Assembly: GCA_030705745.1 (NCBI GenBank)
Contig: JAUZPT010000162.1
Span: 1-6,798 of the forward strand
Direction of reading: 5' to 3'
DNA: 6,798 nucleotides
From: Bacillota bacterium
GTDB taxonomy: Bacteria; Bacillota; Bacilli; Bacillales; Cytobacillaceae
Shown: positions 6,783 through 6,798 of the stretch, in pieces
How positions within the stretch are numbered: position 1 is the first letter of the stretch
Layout: the number at the start of each line of letters is the position of its first letter
The notes under the pieces: model-generated
The model's database searches: none
The model's input: only the letters and a program-made list of their open reading frames with translations
What the model was told of the DNA's origin: nothing
Position numbers and translations under genes: made by a program

Positions 6783-6798
6783 ATTACCTCATTAAACG

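Noticed and set aside
1..6798. CRISPR array, tRNA/rRNA gene, insertion sequence or phage attachment site
   Set aside because: I saw no regularly spaced repeats, RNA gene signatures, transposase remnants or terminal inverted repeats.

Overview
The window looks like chromosomal DNA of a moderately AT-rich Gram-positive bacterium, most likely of the family Bacillaceae. The reasons are strong Shine-Dalgarno sites (GGAGGT, AGGTGG, AAGGTGA), TATAAT-type extended -10 promoters, Bacillus-style intrinsic terminators, a TagO-like enzyme, and a SecA2 gene followed directly by an S-layer assembly (SlaP) gene. The species cannot be named from the sequence alone.

Layout. The left half is on the minus strand and makes cell-surface polysaccharide. 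It holds (1) the N-terminal 110 codons of a Wzz-like chain-length/export protein that runs off the left edge, (2) a complete DegT/DnrJ/EryC1 sugar-nucleotide aminotransferase at 464-1576, and (3) a complete TagO/WecA-type phospho-sugar transferase at 1935-3014. An intrinsic terminator follows gene 2 and another follows gene 3, so the three seem to be separate transcription units rather than one operon. The right half is on the plus strand and is a two-gene operon: secA2 (3360-5735, 791 aa) and slaP (5750-6652, 300 aa), ending in a strong terminator. tagO and secA2 are divergent, and the 345-base gap between them carries a promoter for each.

How the genes may work together. TagO starts synthesis of a wall polymer by loading a sugar phosphate onto undecaprenyl phosphate. 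The aminotransferase makes an amino-sugar nucleotide, and the Wzz-like protein probably sets polymer length or helps export it. In Bacillus anthracis, SecA2 and SlaP export S-layer proteins, which then anchor to a secondary cell-wall polysaccharide. The window therefore places envelope-polymer synthesis beside the dedicated S-layer secretion machinery. That functional link is inference; no S-layer protein, csaB, secY2 or asp gene lies inside the window.

Novelty. I see no wholly undescribed system. The least understood part is SlaP, a soluble-looking protein made of two divergent copies of one domain whose molecular job is not settled. Three smaller non-coding signals also deserve a look: a row of three hairpins after slaP, a 17-base near-palindrome at the right edge, and an inverted repeat over the probable aminotransferase promoter.
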